From Rhodocyclaceae bacterium UBA6160 (GTDB lineage: Bacteria > Pseudomonadota > Gammaproteobacteria > Burkholderiales > Rhodocyclaceae), in assembly GCA_002422995.1 (NCBI GenBank), contig DIUK01000155.1, forward strand, positions 660-7,201: a stretch of 6,542 bases of DNA, read 5' to 3'. Every line of letters starts with the position of its first letter. Position 1 is the stretch's first letter. The notes under the pieces were generated by a model. That model worked only from the letters and a program-made list of their open reading frames with translations, had not been told where the DNA came from and made no database searches. The position numbers and the translations under genes are program-made. This document shows, piece by piece, positions 1 through 6,008 of this stretch.

Positions 1-519
1 GGCCATGGTGTGCGGAATCAGGTTGATGGAAAATTCAACGCTGGGTTCGTTGGTGGATGCACTGGATTTGACAACACGGTTGACGGTGAGCGAGACGCCA
101 TTCACGGTAATTGAACCTTTGGGTGCAACGGTTCTGGCCACCGCTAATGGCGCGCGAATGACAAACTCGTGCGATTCGCCTACTGGTGTGATGCGCACGA
201 CTTCGCCTGTCCCATCGACATGTCCGGCAACTAAATGGCCGCCTAACCGGTCGGCCAGACGCAAGGCTTTTTCCAGATTCACTTCGTTAAGCGCATCCAG
301 CCCTACCGTGCAATCCAGTGTTTCGCGCGAGACATCCACGGCGTAAGTGTTGTCCGTTTTGCTGATAAGGGTAAGGCACACGCCATTGTGGGCGATGGAG
401 TCGCCAATGGCGACGTCGTCAAGATAGTTGGCGGGCGCTTTAACCGTTAAGCGAACACCCGTAGCGAGCGGAGTGATTTGGGTAATGCTGCCTAAGGCGG
501 AAATAATGCCGGTGAACAT
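1..519 (-). CDS. ribE: Riboflavin synthase alpha chain, 3' end beyond window
   Basis: Riboflavin synthase dismutates two 6,7-dimethyl-8-ribityllumazine molecules into riboflavin and a pyrimidinedione, the last step of cytoplasmic riboflavin synthesis. The first 173 residues are visible, with no stop before the window edge; the family is usually a little over 200 residues, so only the C-terminal end is missing. The start is fixed by the hallmark N-terminus MFTGII. The two homologous lumazine-binding barrels are visible. Barrel 1 has GDSIAHNGVCLT (residues 39-50) with the conserved Cys48 and ends near GHVDG (99-103). Barrel 2 has GSITVNGVSLTVN (135-147) and the start of the NLIPHT motif (166-171). 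His44 stands where most homologues I recall have a hydrophobic residue. No good Shine-Dalgarno sequence precedes the ATG. The gene lies 71 bp after dsbD on the same strand with no terminator between them, so read-through is plausible. The symbol is ribE in E. coli usage and ribC in some others. Confidence 0.95.
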   Translation of the reverse strand, partial: MFTGIISALGSITQITPLATGVRLTVKAPANYLDDVAIGDSIAHNGVCLTLISKTDNTYAVDVSRETLDCTVGLDALNEVNLEKALRLADRLGGHLVAGHVDGTGEVVRITPVGESHEFVIRAPLAVARTVAPKGSITVNGVSLTVNRVVKSSASTNEPSVEFSINLIPHTMA

Positions 520-558
520 GATGAATTTTTTGGAGTGGGTAGTGAGACGAAAAATGCG

Positions 559-582
559 CGTTCGTTCGTTCGTTCGTTCGTT
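559..582. repeat. Tetranucleotide tandem repeat, six perfect units
   Basis: Six uninterrupted copies of CGTT on the plus strand (AACG as read on the coding strand of the flanking genes) fill 24 bp of the dsbD-ribE gap. The tract begins 8 bp after the dsbD stop codon and ends 39 bp before the ribE ATG. The bases on either side break the repeat cleanly. Tracts like this slip during replication, and each slip would change the dsbD-ribE spacing by 4 bp. I could not identify -35 or -10 elements flanking it, so an effect on expression is a possibility only. Confidence 0.95.
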
Positions 583-590
583 GAGAAGGC

Positions 591-2486
591 CTAGCGCGCG
601 GCTTGATTTAACTGTTGTAAAAATTGTGAGGCATTTTGAAAGCCAATTACGCGCTGGGTGGTGTTTTCCTGGCCATTGGCGTTGAAAAAAATAATCCCCG
701 GCGGGCCGAACAGGTTAAAGCGTGACAGCAGCGCGCGGTCTGCCGCGTTGTTGGCGGTAACGTCCGCCTTCAATAGCAAAAAGTCCTGCATGCGCGCGGC
801 CACGTCCGGATGCGCAAAGGTAAAGCGTTCCATTTCCTTGCAGCTGATGCACCACTCGGCCCAGAAGTCCAGCATGACAGGCTTATTGGCCTTTTTCAGT
901 TGTGCATCGAGTTCGGCAATGGAGGTAATTTTGATAAAAGTCGGCGCTGGTGATACGGCGGTGTTGTTTGCCGTTATGGTCGCACTGCCACGCAAAAAAT
1001 CCAGCGGCTGCAACGGATCACGGCTACCGCCTAAAAGCCCGATCAGGATCGCCAGACCGGTAATGAACAGCATCATGCCTACGCCCTTGCCCAGGCGTTG
1101 CAAGCTATGGGCATGCACGGGCAAGGAGTCGAGCGCGGAGAGGAATACGGCCGGGAGAATCAGGAGTAGCGCCCAGCCCAGCATCACAAGCCACGCAGGC
1201 AAGACGGGGGATGCCAGCCACAGGGCGGTGGCAAGCATCAGCACGCCAAAGAATTTTTTCACGTTCTCCATCCACGGCCCGGTTTTGGGCAGGAGACGGC
1301 GCGAAAAAGTGCCGACTAATAACAATGGCACACCCATGCCCAGCGCGAGAGAAAACAAGGCAGCGCCGCCTAGCAAGGCATCGCCGGTTTTGGCGATGTA
1401 CAGCAAGGCACCGGCCAGGGGGGCGGCCACACAGGGGCCAACGATCAGCGCGGAGAGTGCACCCATCAAGGCAATGGCGGATACGGAGCCGCCTTGATGA
1501 TTGGCTTTGTCGGCGAGTTTGCTTTGCAGGGCAGTGGGCAGTTGCAGTTCATACAGGCCGAACATGGAAAATGCGAGGACGACAAATATCAGCGCAAAGC
1601 CACCCAGCACCCAGGGATTTTGTAACGCGCTGGTGAGCAAGGTGCCGGAAAATCCGGCGGCAACACCGGCGGCAGCGTAAGTGATGGCCATGCCGAGAAC
1701 ATAGGCGAGCGAGAGCAGGAAGGCGCGCCGATGGCTGACGGCATGGCCGTGATTGACAATAATGCCGGACAAAATCGGGATCATCGGCAAGACGCAGGGG
1801 GTGAGGGAAAGCAGCAAGCCAAAGCCGAAAAAACTTAACACGATGAGTGGCCAGCGGCTGTGGTTGAGCAGGTTGGCGATGCGTGAGCTTTCGTCGCCTG
1901 CTGCGTTAGCCGTGTTTGGAGGGAGTGTGCTGGATACTGATTTTGTGTCGCTTGGATTTTGTAAAGCAGTGGCAGCAGCGGTTTGGGCTGGCAAAGTGAT
2001 TGTCGCCGTGTAGTTTTGCGGCGGATAGCAAATGCCGCCATCCCAGCAGCCTTGGGCAACCGCTTTGAGCGTGACGGTGATGGGTGTTTCATTATTGGCA
2101 GGTGCCGGCAAGGCCAGCCGTGCGGTGACTTCTTGTCGATAGACCTCGACTTCGCCAAACAAATCATCCATTTTCATTTTGCCAGCGGGCAACTGCGCGG
2201 TCAGGGGTGTGTCAGCAGCGTTCTGCGCGGTGTTACTGGGTGCGGCAAGATGAAAGGCAAATTTGTTGCGGTAAAGGTAATAGCCATCGGCCATTTGCCA
2301 GCGGGCTTCGATGGTCTGTGCATCTATCGCGCGGGCTGAGAAAGTAAAAGCTTGCTCTGGCGATAAGGGCTCGGCGGCAAAGCCTTGGCGGGCGCCTGGC
2401 AACAGCAGGCCAAAGAGCAGCGTCAGGAAAGCCAGACGCGCCATGTTGTTTGTTTGATAAGCCAGTCGGCGAAATAAGTTTTGCAT
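591..2486 (-). CDS. dsbD: Thiol:disulfide interchange protein DsbD
   Basis: DsbD sits in the inner membrane and passes electrons from cytoplasmic thioredoxin to periplasmic partners such as DsbC and the cytochrome c maturation thioredoxins. At 631 residues it is slightly longer than the E. coli protein. All three modules and all three redox pairs are present. An N-terminal signal peptide (hydrophobic about 17-31, likely cleaved around Ala37-Ala38) leads into the periplasmic alpha domain with CWDGGICYPP (Cys147, Cys153). The transmembrane beta domain (about 212-490) has LTPCVLPMIPI (Cys231) and GPCVAAPLAG (Cys352). The C-terminal thioredoxin-fold gamma domain has FWAEWCISCK (Cys546, Cys549). 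The start is chosen because its ATG shares a base with the cutA stop (TGATG), implying translational coupling; Met15 is a possible alternative that would still give a signal peptide. cutA next to dsbD is a familiar arrangement; the E. coli locus was also called cutA2 or dipZ. Confidence 0.97.
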   Translation of the reverse strand: MQNLFRRLAYQTNNMARLAFLTLLFGLLLPGARQGFAAEPLSPEQAFTFSARAIDAQTIEARWQMADGYYLYRNKFAFHLAAPSNTAQNAADTPLTAQLPAGKMKMDDLFGEVEVYRQEVTARLALPAPANNETPITVTLKAVAQGCWDGGICYPPQNYTATITLPAQTAAATALQNPSDTKSVSSTLPPNTANAAGDESSRIANLLNHSRWPLIVLSFFGFGLLLSLTPCVLPMIPILSGIIVNHGHAVSHRRAFLLSLAYVLGMAITYAAAGVAAGFSGTLLTSALQNPWVLGGFALIFVVLAFSMFGLYELQLPTALQSKLADKANHQGGSVSAIALMGALSALIVGPCVAAPLAGALLYIAKTGDALLGGAALFSLALGMGVPLLLVGTFSRRLLPKTGPWMENVKKFFGVLMLATALWLASPVLPAWLVMLGWALLLILPAVFLSALDSLPVHAHSLQRLGKGVGMMLFITGLAILIGLLGGSRDPLQPLDFLRGSATITANNTAVSPAPTFIKITSIAELDAQLKKANKPVMLDFWAEWCISCKEMERFTFAHPDVAARMQDFLLLKADVTANNAADRALLSRFNLFGPPGIIFFNANGQENTTQRVIGFQNASQFLQQLNQAAR

Positions 2487-2836
2487 CAGGCGTCCTCTGG
2501 TTGTGTTGCTGCATCCACCCAGGCTAAATAATCCGGCAGGGCGTGGGTGACGGGCAGGGCGATGATTTCAGGCACAGCGTAAGGATGCCGGGCGCGTAGC
2601 GCAGCTTCCAGCGCGGGGTAGCGCGCGCTGGTGGTTTTGATCATGAGCGGAGTTTCGGTCGCGTGCTCAATTTCGTTATGCCAGCGGTAGACCGATTGGG
2701 CAGGAGGCAATAGCGTGACACAGGCTGCCAGCCGTTCAGCGACCAGCGCGTCTGCCAGGGTGCGTGCAAGGGTGTCGTCCGGCAGCGTGGTGAACACCAT
2801 CAGGATGGATGCAGGTTTTATCGGGGCGTTGTTCAT
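2486..2836 (-). CDS. cutA: CutA1 divalent-cation tolerance protein
   Basis: CutA1 is a small, very stable trimeric protein of the ferredoxin-like, PII-related fold. Mutants in E. coli were linked to copper and other divalent-cation tolerance, but the molecular role is still unsettled. At 116 residues the length is normal. Visible family signatures are ERLAACV (34-40), YRWHNEIE (50-57), IKTT (66-69), HPYAVPEI (84-91) and the closing LPVTH...YLAWV segment (94-107). There is no signal peptide, so the product is cytoplasmic as encoded. The chosen ATG gives the usual short N-terminal extension before the first strand (ILMVFTT), but no strong ribosome-binding site precedes it. The TGA overlaps the dsbD ATG by one base, and the upstream MazG-like gene ends 76 bp away, so cutA-dsbD may have its own promoter; I could not identify one with confidence. 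Confidence 0.96.
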   Translation of the reverse strand: MNNAPIKPASILMVFTTLPDDTLARTLADALVAERLAACVTLLPPAQSVYRWHNEIEHATETPLMIKTTSARYPALEAALRARHPYAVPEIIALPVTHALPDYLAWVDAATQPEDA

Positions 2837-2912
2837 CGGGTCATTGTAATGTTTGTACTGTTCGGCACTGTCCGCACGTTAGCTGGTTTTTTTGGCCTGT
2901 CGGGATGTCGGG

Positions 2913-3233
2913 CTAATGTTTGTCGGGTACAGGATATTTCTGGCCATTTTTGATGATTTTTTCACGCGCGGCTGCCAGCGGATCAATGTTGAGTATGTCG
3001 GCGAGTTGTACCAGATACATCAATACGTCGGCAATTTCTTCACCCACGGCAGCTTGTTGCCCAGGGGTGAGGGCAAGGCTTTCTTCGGCGGTCTGCCACT
3101 GAAAGTGTTCCACGATTTCAGCCGCTTCCTTGATTAAGGCCATGCTCAGATTTTTCGGTGTGTGAAATGCCTGCCAGTGGCGTTCAGCGGCAAATGCACG
3201 CAGCGCATCGCGAAGCGCAGTGAGGTCTTTCAT
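2913..3233 (-). CDS. MazG-like nucleotide pyrophosphohydrolase
   Basis: This is a 106-residue all-alpha NTP pyrophosphohydrolase of the MazG superfamily, closest in appearance to the RS21-C6/dCTP pyrophosphatase type. Such enzymes hydrolyse (d)NTPs to (d)NMP and pyrophosphate and clear unwanted or modified nucleotides. The Mg2+-binding signature is intact: KEAAEIVEHFQW supplies Glu36, Glu39 and Glu42, and EEIADVLMYLVQLAD supplies Glu66 and Asp69. The C-terminal NGQKYP segment also fits the family. The start is the ATG giving MKDLTALRD, which overlaps the upstream VanZ-family gene by four bases (ATGA) and suggests translational coupling. The reading frame stays open far upstream, but that extension would lie entirely inside the VanZ coding sequence and has no family resemblance. 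Substrate preference cannot be read from the sequence; the name dCTP pyrophosphatase would be a guess. Confidence 0.92.
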   Translation of the reverse strand: MKDLTALRDALRAFAAERHWQAFHTPKNLSMALIKEAAEIVEHFQWQTAEESLALTPGQQAAVGEEIADVLMYLVQLADILNIDPLAAAREKIIKNGQKYPVPDKH

Positions 3234-4315
3234 GGCAGAGGCGCGCGCGGGCGGTGGAAGGCAAACCAGGGCAGGGCCAAATACGGCCACAGCAGGGTAA
3301 CAAAATGCGTCAAGCCATGAAAGTTCAGGAACTGCCCGGGGTTCCATGTGTTTTGCAGGTTTGCAAGATAAGGATTGATGGGCGCAAGATTGACCATCAC
3401 ACTTGCGGCAAGTAGCGCGAGCGCTGCGATCAGGCGTTGCAGGGTGAGGGGCAAAAACAAGATGACAAGCCATAACAGACCACCGACCACAAAGCCTGTC
3501 AGCGCCCCTGGCGTTGCCCAGGCCAGCGCAGTTTTAGGATGTGTCATTAAAGCAAAGGCAAGAGATTTAGCTGCCAGGCCGCAGGCCAGCAGAAGAATTG
3601 GAAAAAGTCGGCGCTGGTGAGACGGCGCAATCAGGCTGGCCATGAGCAAAATAGCCATCACGCCGGTAGCTGCAATCAGGCTTTCAATGCGCTGAAAACT
3701 TACCGCATTAAATGTGTGGAGATCAGATGGTGCGAGCAGACTGCGTAAATCTCCCGCGCCAAACAGCAGCGTTGTCGGGTCTAGTTGGGTGAGCAACCAT
3801 GAACCCAGCAGCACTAAACCTAGCTCAACACTTTTACCAAAGTCAGGCCAATGCAGATGGCGCAGATTATCAATTATCTGTCGTGGCCATAAAGCGCCAG
3901 GCAGCGCGCCAAGCAAGGCTCCCAGGGTGTTTCCCGCTAAATCAAGATTGGATGCGACGCGACTTGGTAAAAAGTTTTGCGTGAATTCGAGCGAAAAGCT
4001 TAATAGCGCTGCTAACAACAGAGCTAACCACCAGGCATGTTTGGCTGTTATCCGTGGGCGCATCGCTGAGGCGAGCAAAAAACCTAGCGGAACATAGGCT
4101 GCGACATTGGTAATCAGGTCAAAGGTGGTGGTATAGCGCGGCCAGCCAGCAAAGAAAAAATCCAGCAGTGGTACGCCCGTTGCCAGCCAGCCAGTTAGCG
4201 GATACAGGCTGGCGTAAACAATCAGTGCGGCATACCCCAGGCTAAAGTAAAACAATAGCGGCGTAGGTGGCCTGGGCGACACCTGTGACTCTGCAGGTGG
4301 TGTTTGAGTTAACAT
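3230..4315 (-). CDS. Long VanZ-family integral membrane protein
   Basis: This is a 361-residue polytopic membrane protein of the VanZ family, named after the teicoplanin-resistance accessory protein; the biochemical function of the family is not established. After a proline-rich cytoplasmic-looking N-terminus (residues 5-19) comes the VanZ core. A first membrane segment lies at about 21-40, then FDLITNVAAYVPLGFLLA (65-82, with Asp66 and Asn70), a helix at about 94-108, and the signature ELTQ-like EFTQNFLPSR plus NLDLAGNTLGALLG (Glu110, Gln113, Arg119, Asp125, Asn129). The C-terminal half (about 160-361) adds roughly five more hydrophobic segments, making it about twice the length of minimal VanZ proteins. 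The ATG follows the symporter stop without any gap (TAGATG) and the stop overlaps the MazG-like start, so it sits in the middle of a coupled three-gene unit. No good ribosome-binding site is visible, consistent with re-initiation. A role in glycopeptide resistance should not be assumed. Confidence 0.9.
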   Translation of the reverse strand: MLTQTPPAESQVSPRPPTPLLFYFSLGYAALIVYASLYPLTGWLATGVPLLDFFFAGWPRYTTTFDLITNVAAYVPLGFLLASAMRPRITAKHAWWLALLLAALLSFSLEFTQNFLPSRVASNLDLAGNTLGALLGALPGALWPRQIIDNLRHLHWPDFGKSVELGLVLLGSWLLTQLDPTTLLFGAGDLRSLLAPSDLHTFNAVSFQRIESLIAATGVMAILLMASLIAPSHQRRLFPILLLACGLAAKSLAFALMTHPKTALAWATPGALTGFVVGGLLWLVILFLPLTLQRLIAALALLAASVMVNLAPINPYLANLQNTWNPGQFLNFHGLTHFVTLLWPYLALPWFAFHRPRAPLP

Positions 4316-4453
4316 CTAATGCCGAGTTTTGTTGTTTCCATGGGGGTGTGTGCCATGATGATCTTCAGCAACGTGATGCGTTTGCGCAGCGGGGTGATGC
4401 AGGTGACCATGACGCAAATGATCGTGAATTCCTGCATCGTGATGCATTGCCTG
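4316..4453 (-). other. Histidine-rich C-terminal tail of the symporter
   Basis: This part of the symporter gene encodes residues 465-509 (plus stop), hydrophilic and beginning right after the last membrane helix (SLLP). It holds 15 histidines in 45 residues, often paired or spaced HxH (for example HDHLRHGHLHH and HHGTHPHG), with several aspartates and one glutamate. Such clusters commonly bind Zn, Ni, Cu or Co in metal transporters and chaperones. They are not a normal part of SSS proteins, so metal sensing or buffering is inferred, not shown. Confidence 0.85.
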
Positions 4454-5845
4454 GGGTAGCAGCGAGCCTGCGACCATGCCGACTATGCTGGCGATCAAGC
4501 CGGCAAATTGCGCGGGAATGAGCGGGTCTGCAGGGCCGGCGAGCAAGATGGTCATCCAGAGGGTAAAACCCATAAAAATTGATAGCGCTGCCCCTTGGTT
4601 TGTGGCACGTCGCCAGTAAATGCCTGCGACCATGGGCACAAAAGCTGTCACCAGCGTGATTTGATAGGCGTTTTCCACCATATGAAAAATACTCGCATCT
4701 GAATGCACGGCGTACAGGGTGACGAGCAAGGTAAAGATCAAGGTTACAGAACGCATGGTGAGCAACAGTTTACGATCTGACATGCCACCCGCGAATGGCT
4801 TGATGATGTTTTCAGTAAAAGTGACTGAAGGTGCAAGTAAAGTCGCCGAGGCGCAGCTCTTGATTGCTGAGAGCAGGGCGCCGAAAAACATGATCTGGGC
4901 AATCAATGGCGCTTTGTCCAGCACTAATCTTGGCAAGATCATTTGCGGGTCGGTGTCTTTTAACTCGGCGACCATTTTCGGATCGATCAGGGTGGCTGAA
5001 TACGCTAAAAATATGGGAATAAAAGCGAACAGGAAATACAGGCTGCCGCCCAAGACAGCACCCCACACGGCAATTTTTTCAGTGCGTGAAGATTGCACGC
5101 GCTGAAACACGTCTTGTTGCGGAATTGAGCCAAACATCATGGTGACCCAGGCCGCAGTAAAAGCCAACACTTCCTTGATATCCATGGAAGGCCAGAAGCT
5201 GAACATGCCTGCATCCGATGCATGGGTAATCACCGTGCCTACACCGCCTGCCATGCTGCTGACTTCACCGCCGATCCACAGCATGCCGATCACGATGATG
5301 ATCATTTGCAGAAAGTCGGTAATGGCCACTGCCCACATGCCGCCGAACAGGGTGTAAATCAAAATGGTGGAAGAGCCTATCCACATGCCGGCTGTGCGGC
5401 TGATTTCCCCGTCAGAGAGCACGTTGAACACCAAGCCCAGGGCAGTGATTTGGGCACCTACCCAGCCTAAATAAGAAACAACAATGGCGAGTGTTGTGGC
5501 AGTTTCCACGCCGTGGCCAAAACGCTTGCGATAAAAATCCCCAACCGTGAGCAAGTTCATGCGGTAAAGCGGCGCAGCAAAAAAAAGACCAACAAGAATC
5601 AAACACATGGCCGCACCAAATGGGTCAGCCACGATGCCGCGCATGCCTTCTTTCAGGAAGATCGCCGGAATGCCAAGTACCGTTTCTGCCCCAAACCACG
5701 TGGCAAATACGGTAGCTGTCACCACATAAAACGGAAGATGACGCCCGGCAATGGCAAAGTCGCGCGTGTTACGCACCCGCGTGCCTGCATAAAGACCGAT
5801 AGCCACCGAGATAATCCAATAGGCAATGACAAACCAGAACAGCAT
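4316..5845 (-). CDS. Sodium:solute symporter (SSS) family transporter, His-rich tail
   Basis: This 509-residue inner-membrane transporter belongs to the SSS family (LeuT fold; relatives include PutP, PanF and vSGLT), which moves small solutes with Na+. The substrate cannot be inferred. About thirteen hydrophobic segments are visible. Family features include a TM1 region TATVFATWFGAETVLGIP (43-60), PLYRMNLLTVGDFYRKRFG (92-110), YTLFGGMWAVAITDFLQ (164-180) and IPQQDVFQRVQSS (241-253). The helix matching PutP TM8 reads LLSAIKSCASATLLAPS (324-340). By eye its Ser330-Cys331 aligns with the Na2-site Ser-Thr pair of PutP, with Lys329 just before it. The last 45 residues (465-509) contain 15 histidines after the final membrane helix and are not part of the usual transporter core. 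The start is supported by a GGAG ribosome-binding site nine bases upstream and by the typical N-terminal first helix. The gene heads a coupled unit with the VanZ-family and MazG-like genes. Confidence 0.93.
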   Translation of the reverse strand: MLFWFVIAYWIISVAIGLYAGTRVRNTRDFAIAGRHLPFYVVTATVFATWFGAETVLGIPAIFLKEGMRGIVADPFGAAMCLILVGLFFAAPLYRMNLLTVGDFYRKRFGHGVETATTLAIVVSYLGWVGAQITALGLVFNVLSDGEISRTAGMWIGSSTILIYTLFGGMWAVAITDFLQMIIIVIGMLWIGGEVSSMAGGVGTVITHASDAGMFSFWPSMDIKEVLAFTAAWVTMMFGSIPQQDVFQRVQSSRTEKIAVWGAVLGGSLYFLFAFIPIFLAYSATLIDPKMVAELKDTDPQMILPRLVLDKAPLIAQIMFFGALLSAIKSCASATLLAPSVTFTENIIKPFAGGMSDRKLLLTMRSVTLIFTLLVTLYAVHSDASIFHMVENAYQITLVTAFVPMVAGIYWRRATNQGAALSIFMGFTLWMTILLAGPADPLIPAQFAGLIASIVGMVAGSLLPQAMHHDAGIHDHLRHGHLHHPAAQTHHVAEDHHGTHPHGNNKTRH

Positions 5846-5854
5846 ACGTCTTCA

Positions 5855-5858
5855 CTCC
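5855..5858 (-). promoter_or_regulatory. Ribosome-binding site of the symporter gene
   Basis: GGAG (followed by TGA on the coding strand) lies nine bases before the symporter ATG, a near-standard spacing. It is the clearest Shine-Dalgarno sequence in the window and supports the chosen start. The downstream VanZ and MazG-like starts lack one and probably rely on coupling. Confidence 0.75.
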
Positions 5859-5883
5859 ATTCGCAAGTTATTTGATAGTTCTC

Positions 5884-6003
5884 TTATTGCGCCGACACGA
5901 TGAAGTCTTGAGTTCCGTTCCGATTGAGCTTGTCGCGACATGCAAAACCATCGACAAAAACCCCAGGGCGAACGGTTAATACCTCACTGAGTCGGCGTAA
6001 TAA
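5884..6003. repeat. 120-bp segment bounded by 13-base inverted repeats
   Basis: On the plus strand the left arm TTATTGCGCCGAC (5884-5896) and the right arm GTCGGCGTAATAA (5991-6003) are reverse complements at 12 of 13 positions; the one mismatch is a G-T that could wobble-pair in a plus-strand RNA. The arms enclose 94 bp and take up most of the ubiB-symporter gap; the right arm ends 5 bp before the ubiB stop codon. I found no convincing target-site duplication. It could be a small non-autonomous inverted-repeat element, a long-range hairpin near the ubiB 3' end, or chance. One coding-strand frame stays open across it and stops in the left arm, but it resembles no protein I know. Confidence 0.5.
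5931..5940. promoter_or_regulatory. Perfect 10-bp palindrome, possible operator
   Basis: TGTCGCGACA is a perfect palindrome 85 bp upstream of the symporter ATG. Two more copies of the half-site CGACA occur nearby on the plus strand (5893-5897 and 5952-5956). The position suits a repressor or activator site for the symporter unit, but no -35 or -10 pair could be assigned and no known regulator motif is recognised. Confidence 0.25.
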
Positions 6004-6008
6004 ACAGC

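Noticed and set aside
658..1497. A 279-residue plus-strand open frame opposite dsbD
   Set aside because: It lies wholly antisense to a clearly conserved gene, with no recognisable domain and a composition expected from a shadow frame.
2885..2893. T-rich run after the MazG-like gene as a possible terminator
   Set aside because: On the transcribed strand it is an A-run, and no stable stem precedes it, so it does not fit a rho-independent terminator for these genes.
2898..2927. Three copies of TGTCGGG around the MazG-like stop codon
   Set aside because: Short, unevenly spaced, partly coding, and forming no terminator or clear regulatory layout.
3234..3473. N-terminal extension of the MazG-like frame by 80 codons
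   Set aside because: It would sit fully inside the VanZ-family coding sequence, and the family N-terminus begins at the ATGA-coupled start; the extra residues resemble no domain.
4280..4299. CACCTG...CAGGTG inverted repeat at the start of the VanZ-family gene
   Set aside because: Only six base pairs with an eight-base loop inside coding sequence; too weak to call a regulatory hairpin.
5852..5941. A 29-codon frame (MSRQAQSERN...) ending six bases before the symporter start
   Set aside because: No ribosome-binding site, no leader-peptide character, and its stop lies next to the symporter's own Shine-Dalgarno; chance is the simplest explanation.
5961..5975. CCCTGGGGTTTTT after ubiB as a terminator
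   Set aside because: The stem would be only three base pairs; not enough to support a call.
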